Below, piece after piece: positions 24,312-36,700 of a stretch of 64,000 nt of DNA (the stretch's first letter is position 1; each line of letters starts with the position of its first letter). The notes under the pieces were generated by a model that did not search any database, was not told where the DNA came from, and was given only the letters and a program-made list of their open reading frames with translations. A program made the position numbers and the translations under genes. The DNA lies in assembly GCA_905147135.1 (NCBI GenBank), contig LR990043.1, positions 21,267,584 through 21,331,583 on the forward strand, read 5' to 3'. The DNA comes from Blastobasis lacticolella. Its lineage: Eukaryota > Arthropoda > Insecta > Lepidoptera > Blastobasidae.

Positions 24312-24565
24312 ATCATCACAGCCCGTAACAGTCCACTGCAGGACTTAGGGCCTCTACTACGAAAGGGAAGGTTATTGCCATAATCTCCACGCTTGGCAGG
24401 CGGGTTGGAGATCGCAGTGTTTTAATATAACAATGGAAAATGCTGCTGCCCATTTTCCAGACTACGGAGACTTTGATTGTTTGCCTCGAAAGCATTAGTC
24501 GCCTTGTACGACACCCACGAGTGTAAGGGGTTGGTGCTATTCTACTCTGCCGGCCACCACACGGC
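24312..24565 (+). repeat. Family B repeat just upstream of a Piezo exon
   Basis: A near full-length copy running from CATCACAGCCCGTAACAGTC to CTACTCTGCCGGCCACCACA. It shows the intact form of the site that DIRS-A interrupts (GGTGCTATTCTACTCTGCC). It ends about 40 bp before the acceptor of the exon at 24605. Confidence 0.8.
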
Positions 24566-24604
24566 CATCTTTTTTCATCGGCGATTAAAAAAAAAACTTT
24601 TCAG

Positions 24605-24752
24605 ACCACCAATCGGCCAAGTCTCGGCCACCACGGTTCCGTCGTCTAACGCAACGATGGCGATGGACGTACTGGAGAAGACATTCATACTGTTGGAGCT
24701 ACATTTGTTGAAGATCATTATGATAGCGCTCATGTTGCTCTGCGTTACAGAT
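24605..24752 (+). CDS. Piezo: Piezo exon 1 of window
   Basis: Acceptor TTTTCAG, donor GTGAGT. The exon starts with one base of a split codon (phase 2 from an upstream exon), so it is not the first exon unless an internal ATG (for example the MAMDVLEK start) is used. It encodes a membrane helix ([20 protein letters not shown]) typical of the start of a blade unit. Confidence 0.8.
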
Positions 24753-27700
24753 GTGAGTTTTTGAACAAGTGCCAAAGGTACTATTAAAATACTACTAGTA
24801 CTAAAAAAATACTATGGTATGTCTGTTGCCCTAACATTGTTAAACAGTTAGTTTATGATCTAGTATTCAGAGTACATTTGATTATAAATTGGCAAAAAAT
24901 TGTGAGTTGACGGAGCACCGCAGTTGTCCCAACACGAACCTAACCCATACCTAATGTCAATGTGTAACTCCAAAAAATAATGTGTTTAATTGTAAATGAT
25001 CTTTAATTTTTTTGTAGTTCTTATTATTTGTTTGTATCAGTTATCTAGCACTCATAACACAAGCTTTGCTTACTTTGGGGCTAGATGGCGCTGTGTGAAT
25101 TTGGCCACGATTTTTTTATTTATTTTTTATTTAAATTTGACTAGGTGCGTTAGATTAAAAACTAACGGTATTTACAATCTTACAAGTCATTTTCAATAGT
25201 ATCACCGTCATTTTCAGACTTTCAATACCGAACAACAAAATCCCTTATGGGATCTTTAGCTATCCTCAAACAATAATCAGGTCCGCTTGGGTGACTACCA
25301 CCGCCTTATCTATTTCTGCTGCCAAGCGACAATGCTTGCATTGTTGTGTTCCGCTTTGAAGGATAAGGTAGCCAGCGCAATCATAGGCATGAGGCATTTG
25401 ATCTTAGCCCTCACAGTGACGACGCACCTGCAGTTCTGCTTTTTTCTTGCCTGCAACCTAAATGCATGAATCGTTGATGTCGTGGGCAACAGTTTATATC
25501 TGAACTCTGTTGCCTGCAACCTAAATGCATAAATTGTAGATGTTATGAGCGACAGTTACCGCTTACCATCAGGTAGCATCTGCTCGTTTGTCACTGGGTA
25601 GAATAAAAAAAACCCAAATCTATCCTCACACAATTTCAGTCGATGATTCCATATCCTTTGTTTTGCAGGTCTGCGCAATGCACATTCCAATAATGATGAT
25701 CATCAGTCCCGTGCTCTTGCTGCACCAGCGCCATCAGCGGTTGTGCGTGCTGCTCATAGCGGTACTGATCAGCATTTACATCATGGCCAGGATGGTCTAC
25801 CAAATAGACTACTTCAAACATTCGCTCTTTGACGTCAACTGCACTGCAGAGGTAAGTGTAATGCAGCCAGAGATTACTTACAAGGCAAGGATGTAGCTAC
25901 GTGCTACGGGTTAAAGAGCGTGTAGCAGAGCTACGTGAGATACAAGTTTGATAATTATGATTGACTGTCTAGGGGCCTTACTTGAAATCATGTTTCTAAG
26001 GCCTTGGTTTGCCCGTATTGTTGCAGGATTATAACTCTTCTGTCACACACAATAAAGCCCAATGGGTGGGTTTCGTGAAAGCCACCAGTCACAGGACACT
26101 AGAGATGCTCGTGAAGGGCTATTTAGGCGTTTTGGCTGTTATTATGGTCTATTTCCTTGTCTGTTATAGACAACAACGAAAAAGGTTAGTACATATTTTA
26201 TGAAAAATGAGCAGTTTTCCAATGTATCTAAAGCATTACTAGATGGCGCCCCGACAATTTTGGTAATTGATAATCGCTTGAAATAGGTTCTTAGCAAACA
26301 GGATATAAACACTGGGTACGTTGTATTGGATAATATTGTATTTGTCAATAGTTTTTAACCATTTTAGAGGTAGTAATAATTATGGAACATAGTGCCAACT
26401 TCTATAAATATTTCTTTTTACATTTCGTTCAACCTTCAACAGTTATGTTTATATTAATAAACATTTTATTTTTAAGTTTAGTATTAGTTGGCTGCGTGAA
26501 ATCACTGCTACCAACATACAGATTAAAAAAAGATTACCAAAGTTGTAGTAGCGCCATCTATTGAGGCTTTTTGAAACCAACTGTCAATACCTACTTGAAA
26601 ACTCCCCATTTTGTCGAAAAAATAAATAAGGTCAGTCTGGTTAGGTCCTCCGTAGACCAGAAAAAGGTAGCCAATAGTGTTTTCCGCCAGCCAATCGTAG
26701 AGATTATAGTAAAACCTTCCACATACGAGTATGTAGAGACTGAAAGAGTGGAGACTCAAATTCAACAATGGATATCTACGTGCTGTATAAGTAATGCGGC
26801 CAGCCTTTTGGGGATCTTTTGCAAAAGTTTTTATCTTTGAATTTCAAAAATGTTTGTTTTGTATATTTATTTTTTATATATAGTATCTAGGTTACAATTT
26901 AATTCCACACTTATTAACTTATAGACAGCGCGGTCTTCTGCCACCGGATAACCAGGAGGTATTTGCCAACGTGACTCACGTCCACGCCGACAAGGACTTC
27001 CAACACTGCATCATGTTCCTGTTTAACTACGGATTCTACAAATTCGGCGTTGAGGTGAGTCACCACTTTCTTGAATATGTTAAGTAAATAAAGCAAGATT
27101 TTTTTTTTCCTATGTGCCATGCTTTGTTTACACATCGCGTTGTCTCAGCGACCTGGATCTTGACCTCCAACACAAAGATTCGCCAGTACTCCCTATCCTG
27201 CGTGATTTGTTCCCAATGAGTTATCTGAAGTTCACGTAGGTCTTTCCGGACTTCATCCATCTATAATATAATAAATTTATTTATTCAAATAAAATTAATC
27301 AAAAATTACAAGTTAATTAACAATTACAACATACCTACTTATAGTAAATGGGTACAAAAAAAATAAAGGCTACATATATTCAACTCTTGCACAAATAATA
27401 ATAGGTACTTAATTCTGGTTATTGATAGTTTGGACACTTAAACTAAGTAAATGATTTACTTGTATCTTAGGCATCCAGGTTAAATCTATCGGTAGAGCTC
27501 GTCTAATTTAAAATGACGCGCCCCACTATCGCATTAACGCACACAAGCAAGTTTAAAATATGGACGCATTACATATACAAATGCCGTTGTAATTGGTCAT
27601 TCAGTTGCCGGTAAGATTCAAACGTCGGAGCACGCGCCGTTCATTGGCTCCCACACAGATGAAGTGTCGTTATTAATATTTGCACTCACATATCGAAATC

Positions 27701-30700
27701 AACTAACTAAGTAGTGGGGCGCGTCATCTTAGACTAGACGAGCTCTACCTGGGTAGTCCCACCGGGCGCTTGCCGGCTATTCGGCCCAGGTATGCACATT
27801 TGGCCGCACTGTCCTCTTCCATTCTCTCAATGTGTCTGATCCATCGAAGTCAAGCTGATTTATTCTATCCTATTATATTAGGTCAATTTAAGAATGCCGA
27901 AAATTTTAATTGTAAACCGTTCGACTCATGGCGTGGGGGTTAAAAATAGCCTCTGAAATGCTTAACGCTGATACTTGCTTAAGGCTTTGTAGGGCGTAAA
28001 CAAAAATGCCTGACTAGTCAATGTGAAAAAATGTAACTGCATCTGTTGCAGATAACGCTGATCTGCCTGATGGGCGTGATCGTCTCCCGCATGGATGTCT
28101 ACGCGGTCCTCTACGCTGTATGGCTGCTCCTCCTATCTTCTATGAAACGCCAGACCCTTTGCAAGCACTGGGGAGGGTTCACAGCATTCGTAGCTTTCAT
28201 AGTGCCAATGCAGTACATTATCGCAGTTGGATTTCTGCCCATGAACTGCTTGTATCCATGGACGGGCAGCTCCGAGGTGAGTGGGTTTAAGCTGGTTCTG
28301 TGAGCGCGAGACGTGATTGTGAATTATAAGATAGTTGGATTCTGTCAAGCCTGAAGAGTCCGCCTGGGTTAGTGCCACCGCCCAATCTATTTCTGCCGCC
28401 ATGAAGTTCCAGATTAAATAATCGTGGACAAATTCACACAGCGCCATCTAGCCCCAAACTAAGCAAAGCTTGTGCTATGGATGCTAGATACGGATATATT
28501 ACTTTAATACTTTTTAAATACATACTTATATATGATCAAACGAACTTCGCGAAGTTCGATCGATATTATATGAGTCGCTTCATTCGAAGATATAAGATAA
28601 TTCACAACGTAGTCCCTTTAGCCTACAAGGTAGCTTCGCACGTTTATTTAAAGTCAAATCGATTTGGTTTCAATCGATCATTTTTTTTCGATCCTACGTA
28701 TCGATACAGCCAGCCGCCATTTTTACGTCATTCTTTTTAGAGATACTATGCGAAACTTCCCCACGCCTGGGAATATGGGCGGGCGGGTGTTATATCTTCG
28801 AATGAAGCGACTCATATAATATCGATCGAACTTCGCGAAGTTCGTTTGATCATATATTATATTTCGTCGCTTCATTCTTCAGATATAAGATAATTCACAA
28901 CGTAGATGTTTGGAGAGGGAAGTTTTGCAAATTTTAAACAAAATATTAATTATTCATACATTTTAAACAAAATATTAATTATTCATACATTTTAAACAAT
29001 GTATTAATGATACGGTATCAACCGTAAATTAAACATATTACATAATGGACACTGTGGTTAATTCATTATTAAGTAAGCAAACGGGTTTAACAAATCGGCC
29101 GACATCAGCGATCGGCCTGATATAATATCTGGCGAAAACGCGATGAGCTGGTCCATGCGGCCAGCGCATTGCGGGCGCTCCGCTGCGGAGACGCCGCCGG
29201 CCCAGCGCCGGACATCGGACGCCGGTCACACCGAGCCACAGCACATGGACCCATGACACACTGCTCTCTGTCATCACCCTGCCAATCCATTGGCTAATGG
29301 TTTGTCCGTGACTTGTTTATGGTGTGGATTGCACGACAGAAAGAGATACTTAGTATGTGCCAGTACTGAGATGCTCGATTCTAATCAGATACTCCTCGAG
29401 TGTGATGGAAGGGGTTATGCGTAAATTAGGTACGAAAGAGCCTAGCGATACTAGCGACCTGACCCAAATGTTGTAACTAATTATGATTTTAATTCTATTT
29501 GAGGTGGTATTAATATTATCATCCTTAAAAGTGATAGCGTTTGTACCCTGTGTGTGTATGGTACACAGGGCCAGTAATATTCCTAATGTTCTGGTTAACT
29601 TTTTACTATGTTTTATTTATTCGGACGGGACCGAATTTGAAATGTTATCCAATACACTCTCGTGGATTCCAAGTGGCACTATACCTAGGCAAGCTTGGAT
29701 TGAATTTAAAAGCTCCTTTTAGTGATCGTTTAATTCGAAAATCCTAACTGGGACCAAAATGGGATACGGAGCTGAACGATGATTGTTCAAAGTGTCATAC
29801 GAAGCATTCGTATTAAAACAATTACCTAAAATGTTATCACAAATTCGTTAGAATCTTTATTTGGATCAGTATTATTCTGCAATCAAAATTGCAAATCGAG
29901 AGAAGTGCGGCAAGTGAGAATGCATGAGATTAATCGCATTTACTGCGATAGCCTCCGAGTCCTGTCTGCCGGATAAATAGCGCTTATAGTCAGTATTGAC
30001 GCGAGACATGAAATCGGTAATCTACCGATACCTCAATCATAATCTGTCTAACAGTGTGGACTATCTATCGGTAAGCCGAGTCAGAGAGTTTCCACTCTAT
30101 GTCCTTTACTCTCTTGAGTCCTCGTCAACCTTAATATCACATAACGAAATATGCCGCGCTAGATTCTTTGCATGAAGGTATTCAATACTTCCTTGACAAT
30201 TTACATAGCTGATAGCGGTGGTGTTATCTACTCGTACGAATATAGCACAATTATTATCGTATGATGCAAAATTTTTAGGTTTAGTTTATCCAGTTAATGG
30301 GATACTTGAGTTCACATTGCTTCCAACACCCGTTGACCCAATCGTCGCCATAGACGGTTCCCCAGTCAGCACGAGAGGCATAAGTGAAGTTCTCGTTTAC
30401 ATAATGAAGTCCTGAGGGACAATAAAGGGCCAATGTTTTGCGCCCATCAATTAAGATCCTCAAAGAACGTAGAACGGGGGGATATTTATGCTAAAGTTTA
30501 AGTAGCTATTATATTTTTAAATACATAATAACAATAGATAATAATTTTTGTGTGCAATCAGCTGTATTGTAGCGCTGGACAAGCTGCTACTGACAGCGCA
30601 ATAAGTTGAGCGAACTTATATTGTTCAACGGGGAAGAGACGAAAATATATACACTGATTGTGCTATAATGTCGCTTTTCTCCAGTTAAAAAAAAATTTAG

Positions 30701-33700
30701 TGAAATTTTCAAAATTAAAACATAAACACTAGAATTTTACACATATTTTTAGGTTGCTTTTGTTAACGTTGACTATGAATCCGAGACATTGAAGTAATCT
30801 GGGCCTCGTTAACATTGCTTAGACATTCCTCGGCGTCATTGCCAATGCAAATGATATCGTCTAAGTATAGCACGGATTTCGAGCCTTGAGACCTTAAGAA
30901 GGTGAAGACCTTTGTCATCACTTTAGTAAACCCTCGCGGGGCAACCGAGATACTAATACGGTAAGGCTGAAAAGTTGTAAATTCTGCCATCGAATTAAAG
31001 CTTTTACGATTCACAATTTTAAATTTATCATATTTAAAAATGTGTTTCTTTGAATTTATTTTGAAATGGTTCTGTGGTCCGATATACGTGGTCGGTATAA
31101 ATTTATTTGGTTTAGGTGCCGGGAATATTTTAGATAAAAAATTGATTAGGTATGTGGGGCTGCCGCCTGCCCAATGCAAGGTGTTCGGCTGAACACTCTA
31201 AAATCGCACCCAAATCTACTAACATTTTAATGGACTAGGGGACTCCTTCTTTTTGTCAGGAGCAAAAAGTTTGGTATTGGTCAGGAGACAGAATACTTGT
31301 CTATACCAGGGGCAACATAGATATTGTGCCACAGACTTATAGAATGGGACTTCTAAACCGTCCCGAATCAATGCCAACAATTAATTATAAAATAATTGTC
31401 CGCGACCAACGTGGCGCACCTGAGTCACTTAGGTGACTATGTAGGCGCGGCTGCGGCGGCCGGCGGCTTCCGCGGCGCGGGGGCTGCTTGGCCGACGCTC
31501 GCTGCGGCCCGGTGACGGCCGGCGCGGGGGGGCCGCCCATTTCCCCGGGCTCGAGTGGCCGTGCAAGGGGTATGTCGATGGAGCCAATTCGCACACAGTA
31601 CTTCCGAATAGCGTTTCGTTTCGGTGAGTGCTACGGACGACATTCAGGGACGCCTTATCGTTAGGCGTTATTATTATCAGTTTTATTCTCGATTTCGAGT
31701 CCATAAAATAAAGATCGCAAGAGTATGCGGCGGGCGTCACTCAGATATTTGACGGCGATGAATATAGTATTCTCCTCGTTGGAGTACGTGTTGCGGCGCG
31801 GATGACCGCAACGAAGGCGCCGAGTTGCGGCCGCGCCGTCGCCGCTTTCTTGTCGCGGCCGCGGGCGCGCTCGGTTATCGATCCTAAACTTTATTATTAC
31901 GAAATTTTATTTTTGAGCCTGGGGTAACTTTATGTTTTCCGGCACTAAATTACTCTTAAGGATCTTTTCCTTGTAAGGGAGTCACAATAGACTCATATTG
32001 TTATGTATTTTGTTCCCGTGTTCGGGTTCGTTGTGGATATTGGCTTCGAGGGCCCGCACCAGCTGTGGGCCTAACTATGCGCGGGCGCATCGGACGGCTC
32101 CGACGAAGGCTCTTTCGCTACTCTAGCGGCGACGGCGACCTGGGACAGGTCTGTTGACGCCTCAGTAGCAAGTAATACCTCTCAGTTATTGCATTCGGAG
32201 GTGTGTCGATGTCTAAAACCGCAGACAAATTCATATTATGTCCGTTTTAGAACAAACGAGTTTACGAGCGAGTGGTCGATTACACCCCCTACTTTACTAG
32301 TAGGTACTTAATGCCCCACTGTTTAAAGTATTATTCTCATCGTTCATCGAGTGTTCATAATATATTAAGGTGTTTGTATTGATCCCCGATCAACTGAAAA
32401 CCATTCCGAAGATAAAACCACGGATATGTGAAGAATGTGGGTATATCCACAAAATAAATCCGCACTGCCGATTCTCGATCGACGGTGGCGGGTAGGTAGA
32501 TGTCATAGACCTCTAAATGATTCTTGATCATCAGCAGGTTGAGACACTTGGGATTATTGCACATTGCCTTCGTGATGGTTCACGACCAACCTCCAGGCTC
32601 TGTGTCGATACCGTCGTGTTGGTTCTCGACCAACATCCAGGTGAATATGCACATTGCCTTCGTGATGGTTCACGACCAACCTCCAGGCTTTGTGTCGATA
32701 CCGTCGTGTTGGTTCTCGACCAACATCCAGGTGAATATGCACATTGCCTTCGTGATGGTTCACGACCAACCTCCAGGCTCTGTGTCGATACCGTCGTGTT
32801 GGTTCTCGACCAACATCCAGGTGTATAATTTTACCGTCGCGTTGATTCTCGGCCAACCCCCAGGTTTTACATTGAAACACTCGATGCATAAATTACACGT
32901 ATCACATTAAGCGAAAATCGCGTAAAATATAAACTTACTTAGTTTTAATCGGAATCTAAAGTATCTAAAAACCTCGATCATCACCAGGTTGAGAAACTAG
33001 ATTATTGCATATTGCCTTTGTGATGATTCACGACCAACCCCCAGGCGGTGTATGCGTAGTTATTTGATATCGTCGTGTTGATTCTCGACCAACCTCCAGA
33101 TTAAATTTTAATTATATTCTTCATTTTTTATTGTATATACATAAAAGCAAAATCACCGTCGTGTTGACTCACGGCCAACCCCCCGGTTTTGTATTAATAC
33201 ACTCAATGCATAAATTATAAAAGTAACTACATTCGGCGAAAATATTGTAGGTACTTACATGAATTTTTATCGGAATCTGAAGTGGAATCCGAGAATGTCG
33301 CCACTTTGTGACATCGTAGGTTTTTTGCTTTTTCTTTTAAAATACCGAATCTTGTTTCGGCGCTGCGTTTCTACTTTTGAAATAAAATTTTAACAATTTG
33401 TTGTGCACCACGTGTGCACGATGTGCTCGCTACCTCGCACGAAAAAGTATTGACGTAAAAATGGCGGCTGGCTGTATCGATACGTAGGATCGAAAAAAAA
33501 TGATCGATTGAAACCAAATCGATTTGACTTTAAATAAACGTGCGAAGCTACCTTGTAGGCTAAAGGGACTACGTTGTGAATTATCTTATATCTGAAGAAT
33601 GAAGCGACGAAATATAATTATACATAGAACACCCAGACCCGTAACAGAAATTAAAATTCATCATTAAAATTTCTGCCCGGCCGGGAATCGAACCCGGGAC

Positions 33701-36700
33701 CTCTTGCGTGGCTGACTGGCATGTTGACCACTGTACCACTCAGGTTGTCATTGATTCGTCAGAGATTGAAGGATAAGGTAACCAGCACAATCACAAGCAT
33801 GAGACATTTCGTCTTAGTCCTCTCAGTAATAACCTACCTACTACGGTACTGCATTTTTGTTGTCTGCAACCTAAAAGCAGACTGCCATCTCTTACGAACT
33901 CTTCCTCACTGCCCTATTTGAGTTGCTTATTCTGTATATGGAAGAGGAGGATCGTTTGTTGGCCACTGGGGGAAATCCATAAGAAATGCCATCTTATTAG
34001 CATCTCCTATATTCAACAGCAACTGAAGCACCTCTACATCTGGCTGTTCCAGCCGTACTACAGCGAGGAGACACCTCACGCCAAGAAGCTAGTCTTCGAT
34101 TACCTGCTACTAGTGTTCGCGACGCTGCAGCTGCGAGTCTTCCGCGTGGAGCGAGCAGACTGCGCAGGCGCCGGCGGCAGCAACGACGAGAGTACCAGCG
34201 ACTGGGAGACTCTGGAGTTCTCAAATCCGGTGCCGGACTTTCTGGGAACTGTCGGGTATGGCGAGATTTTTGCTGTGAATATGAGCTCGGCGGCTTTTTT
34301 GTATTAAACTAGTAGTCGCTAGTAGCTGGTGAAAACCACGTGAAGGGCGAAACTCTATCGAAATTCGACTATCTCGTGGAATTGTGTAATCTCGCCTTGT
34401 GACGAGAGTGATAGGGTTAAATGAAAGAGTGGGATAAGAAAAGAACAATAATAATAAGAAGAAAAGCCGTATGGCTCACGGGAAAAACGTAGCTTTTACC
34501 TATAGTTGCATACTTCTGCGCGGGCTCAGCGACCCAACGAGAATATTGGCCTCCAATATAGATAGTGTAAAAAATTTCGAAACCAGTTGTACAAATAGTA
34601 TTAGTAATTTAGGTTTAATTTCCAAGAGTATTGTTTGTTCAATATTATTATAGTCAACAATAGAATCAGAGATAGTAAATACATCCATGCATCAGGCTTA
34701 CATACCATTATTCGTTCCATATACAAAGCGGCCTCGCTACTGCGTAACTGTCGGAACGGTGTCATTAAAATGATACTAATATACCAGACTGTCCCATCCA
34801 AAGAAACTGGGTAGAGGTGGTAAAGTAAAATTATTTAAAAATAACACGAATAACAATACTAACTTAATATCATAATCACAGCCCATAACAGTCCACTGCA
34901 GGACTTAGGGCCTCTACACGCCACAGGTTGGAAATCGCAGTGTTATAATGAACAATGGAAAACGCTGTTTTCCAGTCTACGGAGGCGCTTAGATCTTTTG
35001 CCTCGAAAACATTAGTCGCCTTGTACGACACCCACGAGTGTAAGGGGTTGGTGCTATTATGTTTCGCAGCTTCATTCTTTGCGATTTAGGTTTGACATGT
35101 TGTAGTTGGGCCCCACGCATCAGCCTAGCACGGATCTTTTTAAGTAATTTTTCTACTAAAAATCTTTTTCTTTTTTAATGTGACAACACAAATCCCCTCC
35201 GTAACCTACCCTTTGCTATCCCCACCAAGTCTACCTCGTCGGCCATCTTGCGTTCGTCTGGTCATTTACGTGTTTCCGTGCTGAAGCCTAAGCACGTCAA
35301 CACAGCCCCAAGAATAAATATATTTTTTTCCGTACTTACCATCTTTAAACATGGGGAAGAAAAGGAATAGGGAAAAAAGTGAAGAAAGAATCAAGAAGAA
35401 AATACGGAAGTTGGAGAAGAAATTGAATACAAAGCGACGTCGTTTATCATCATCGGATGATGAAAGCTGTAAGTAATTTCTTAACTACCCACCGGGTACT
35501 TTTTTAACGACGCGAACAACTATATTTGGGTTGTCTCCGTTGTTTCTTAGCGATGCGAACAACTATATTTGGGTTGTATCCATTTTTATGCTGGGCTTGT
35601 TGTGATTCGAGCAGCTAACTAATCGGGCTGTCTCTCTCACAAGTATTAATGAGAACAATTTGTTCTTTCAGACCCTCCTGCTCCTCCAGATTCGGATGTA
35701 GTTCAGAGTCTAATAGAAGTCGAGTCGGATTATCTGGCTTCGCGACCTGCTACGCCTGTTGATCAATGTTTGGAGTCTCGAGCACTCCCAGAAGCCATAT
35801 CTTCAGCAGTTGAAGACTCATCGGTGCTTATACACGCCCCTGCTCTTCCATCCGTTGCTAACCCGTCGGAGGCAGTGCCGTCGGCAAATGCTATTAACAC
35901 GGAGTCAAATCCTGGAACATCCATAACGACTGAAGTTGTCGATCGAGATCTCGATATCGAGATTCTAAATTTATTGGGCGAGGCACCAGAACCCGAGGTG
36001 ATCTTTGGTAAACCTATACACAAAGATATAGCAGCGAGGTGGCAAGATATTCTGAGAAGAGGGTTGACGCAAGAATTAAAAGAAAAATTGTCTAAACAAT
36101 ACCTAATACCCAGTAACTGTGAGTTACTTCTGCCACCTACCCTCAACCTCGAGGCAAAAGCGGCGTTGACAGAGCCATTTGTCAAATAGACAAAAGCAAA
36201 TTAGTTTAGCAGTTTCGGCATTAGCGCAAGCCATTGATACACTTATTTCCGATGAAGGTGAACCAAATTTAAAACAAAAAGTTTTAAAGCCGATTAGTGA
36301 TGCCTCTAGAATTTTGTGTAACCTACATTATAATGAAACCAAGATTCGCAGAAAATTTGTCATTTCGTCAATAAATACGGGTTTGAAAGATACACTTACA
36401 AACTCAACTACAGACAAGTTTCTTTTTGGAGACAATATGGCTGAAAAGCTCAAGGCAGCTAAGACGGTTCAGCGGTCAGGAGAAGCTCTCAAGACTGTCC
36501 AGAAACCAAGATTCAAGAAGAACCTTGGCAACATGAATTTTAATTTTAGGAACCAGTCAAACTACAAATCCCTGCACCAGAAGACTGCGGGCAGAGATGC
36601 AGGGAAGCCTCACCCAGCCCCGCGCCAACAGTACCGAGCGCCAGCGCAGGCCCCGCCGGCCCGGCGCGGCCGCAGCCCGCCGCCGCCGCCGCAGACCCGC

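Larger units (their letters stand above)
28528..33618 (-). mobile_element. DIRS-B: decayed DIRS-type retrotransposon, inverted, in a Piezo intron
   Basis: DIRS elements are retrotransposons that integrate with a tyrosine recombinase and carry split terminal repeats. Here long inverted repeats (28584-28730 against 33451-33597) bound the element, and an internal complementary region (28793-28906) contains both ends joined. On the minus strand, in order, are a gag exon-1 remnant with a GTAAGT donor (33253-33258), a 90-bp tandem array, a Pro/Arg-rich gag end (about 31430-31650), RT with YLDD (30763-31179), an RNase H remnant (about 30281-30463) and tyrosine recombinase remnants (about 29560 and 29050-29280). 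Several stops and deletions make it inactive. It fills most of the intron between 28276 and 34020. Confidence 0.85.

Noticed and set aside
26382..26564. 60-codon frame with a hydrophobic segment inside the MITE at 26207 as a gene
   Set aside because: The homologous copy at 7699 has a stop at codon 10, and most differences between the copies change the amino acid, which is not purifying selection.
30218..30415. Plus-strand frame of 65 codons
   Set aside because: It is the shadow of the minus-strand RNase H remnant of DIRS-B.
32517..32910. Three overlapping frames of 103-128 codons as a repeat protein
   Set aside because: They are a by-product of a 90-bp tandem repeat whose length is a multiple of three.
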